A stretch of 17,038 bases of DNA from SAR324 cluster bacterium. Lineage in GTDB: Bacteria > SAR324 > XYD2-FULL-50-16. The position numbers and the translations under genes are program-made. Within the stretch, counting starts at the first letter, position 1, and each line of letters opens with the position of its first letter. Below, piece after piece: positions 16,374-17,038 of this stretch. Below the pieces are notes generated by a model, which was not told the origin of the DNA, ran no database searches, and worked only from the letters and a program-made list of their open reading frames with translations. The stretch spans positions 1,366-18,403 of the forward strand of contig NVSR01000045.1 of NCBI GenBank assembly GCA_002401295.1. Reading direction: 5' to 3'.

Positions 16374-17038
16374 ATGATCATCCAGTGTCGTCATTGTAAT
16401 GCGACTTATCAAATTGACCCTAAGAAGGTTCCTAATAAAAATGCCTTTGTTCGCTGCTCCAAGTGTTCTCATTCTATCCCTGTGGCTTCGGACGAGCAGA
16501 TTAAGGTTTCCAGCCAGCGCCCTCAGAAACTGGTTCACTGTGATCAATGCCATGTTCGTTATGCTATCCCGCTGAGCCACTTCAAAACACCAACCATCAA
16601 CGTACGTTGCGGAAAATGTAGCTTTGTCTTTGAGGTCAGGAAAGAGGACGCTAGTGAAGAGAGTCCGGCCAAAGAGATCTTTGAAAACCAGCTCTCCTCT
16701 CCGGAAGAAGACGATAACATTCAAGTAGACAGCCTTTTTGATGATATAACGAAAGAAGAGGTACCTGAAGAGTTTGAGGATACTGATGAATTCATGCAAG
16801 AATTTAGTGATAAGACGACATCCTCCACTTCAATGGGTGATTCAGCCGGAGAAGATTCTTCGGATTTTTTCAGTGAGGATGAGGGAAGCAACGAGAAACC
16901 TAATTTTTTAGACAAGCTTAATCAAGAAGAGGACAATAGTCCTCCTGACTTCTTGAGTGATTTTACAGAAGAAGAAGAAGAAGAAGAATCGACAGATTTT
17001 CTAGGTGATTTGGAAAAAGAAGAAGAATCGACAGATTT
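16374..17038 (+). CDS. Double MJ0042-type zinc-ribbon protein with acidic tail (3' end outside window)
   Basis: The visible 221 residues begin with two similar zinc ribbons, each with paired CxxC motifs: C5/C8 with C28/C31 and C56/C59 with C79/C82. The first ribbon reads IQCRHCNATYQIDPKKVP, typical of the MJ0042 or zinc-ribbon family found at the N-terminus of many deltaproteobacterial proteins. From about residue 92 the chain is acidic and low in complexity, rich in E, D and S. FL-x-x-F/L-type blocks recur (DFLSDF, DFLGDL), and a 13-residue repeat is starting as the window ends. No membrane helix is visible yet, though relatives often carry one further on. The ATG at 16374 follows TGAGGA by three bases; an ATG at 16364 is out of frame and soon stops. 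Function is unknown. Confidence 0.85.
   Translation, partial: MIIQCRHCNATYQIDPKKVPNKNAFVRCSKCSHSIPVASDEQIKVSSQRPQKLVHCDQCHVRYAIPLSHFKTPTINVRCGKCSFVFEVRKEDASEESPAKEIFENQLSSPEEDDNIQVDSLFDDITKEEVPEEFEDTDEFMQEFSDKTTSSTSMGDSAGEDSSDFFSEDEGSNEKPNFLDKLNQEEDNSPPDFLSDFTEEEEEEESTDFLGDLEKEEESTD
16978..17038 (+). repeat. 39-bp in-frame tandem repeat in the acidic tail
   Basis: GAAGAAGAATCGACAGATTT occurs at 16980-16999 and again at 17019-17038, an exact period of 39 bp (13 codons). The repeat encodes EEESTDFLGDLEK and then EEESTD, and runs off the window edge. The number of copies beyond is unknown. Confidence 0.75.

Noticed and set aside
16308..16799. 163-codon minus-strand open frame
   Set aside because: It lies opposite the zinc-ribbon gene, whose paired CxxC motifs make that strand the real one.

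Overview
The window comes from a moderately AT-rich, densely packed bacterial chromosome of a motile Gram-negative organism. It holds a MotA/MotB stator pair, a CheZ-type chemotaxis phosphatase, a FlaG-like protein, a probable FlgN-like flagellar chaperone, a lipoprotein with a clear lipobox, and a double MJ0042-type zinc-ribbon protein. CheZ is typical of proteobacterial lineages. Together with the zinc-ribbon protein and the many large uncharacterised proteins, this suggests a deltaproteobacterial or SAR324-like lineage, but the exact taxon is an inference. No mobile element, tRNA, rRNA or CRISPR array was seen.

Layout. Positions 1-339 (+) hold the C-terminal ATPase part of a sensor histidine kinase. 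A long minus-strand block follows (348-8626). In transcription order it reads motA, motB, a likely terminator, a 1297-residue coiled-coil protein of unknown function, a SAM-dependent O-methyltransferase, and a 618-residue protein with two TerB-like repeats and a zinc ribbon. A 344-bp divergent spacer leads to a plus-strand block (8971-12082): lipoprotein, mnmE (tRNA wobble-uridine modification GTPase), FlgN-like protein, FlaG-like protein and a small basic orphan. This block converges, with only 4 bp between stops, on a second minus-strand block (12087-15863). In transcription order that block reads a secreted protein with a LytR C-terminal-type domain, a secreted 498-residue orphan, and an N-terminally extended CheZ that starts with GTG. 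A 510-bp AT-rich divergent spacer with a 12-bp direct repeat follows. The last gene (16374 to the end, +) encodes two zinc ribbons and an acidic repetitive tail cut by the window edge.

How the parts fit. Most recognisable genes serve flagellar motility: stator, filament-related and chaperone proteins, and CheY-P dephosphorylation. Unrecognised large proteins sit beside them. The best candidates for undescribed biology are the 1297-residue protein downstream of motAB, which has response-regulator-like alpha/beta segments around two long coiled coils, and the three-gene cluster that joins two secreted proteins to an enlarged CheZ. Their link to motility rests on gene position only.
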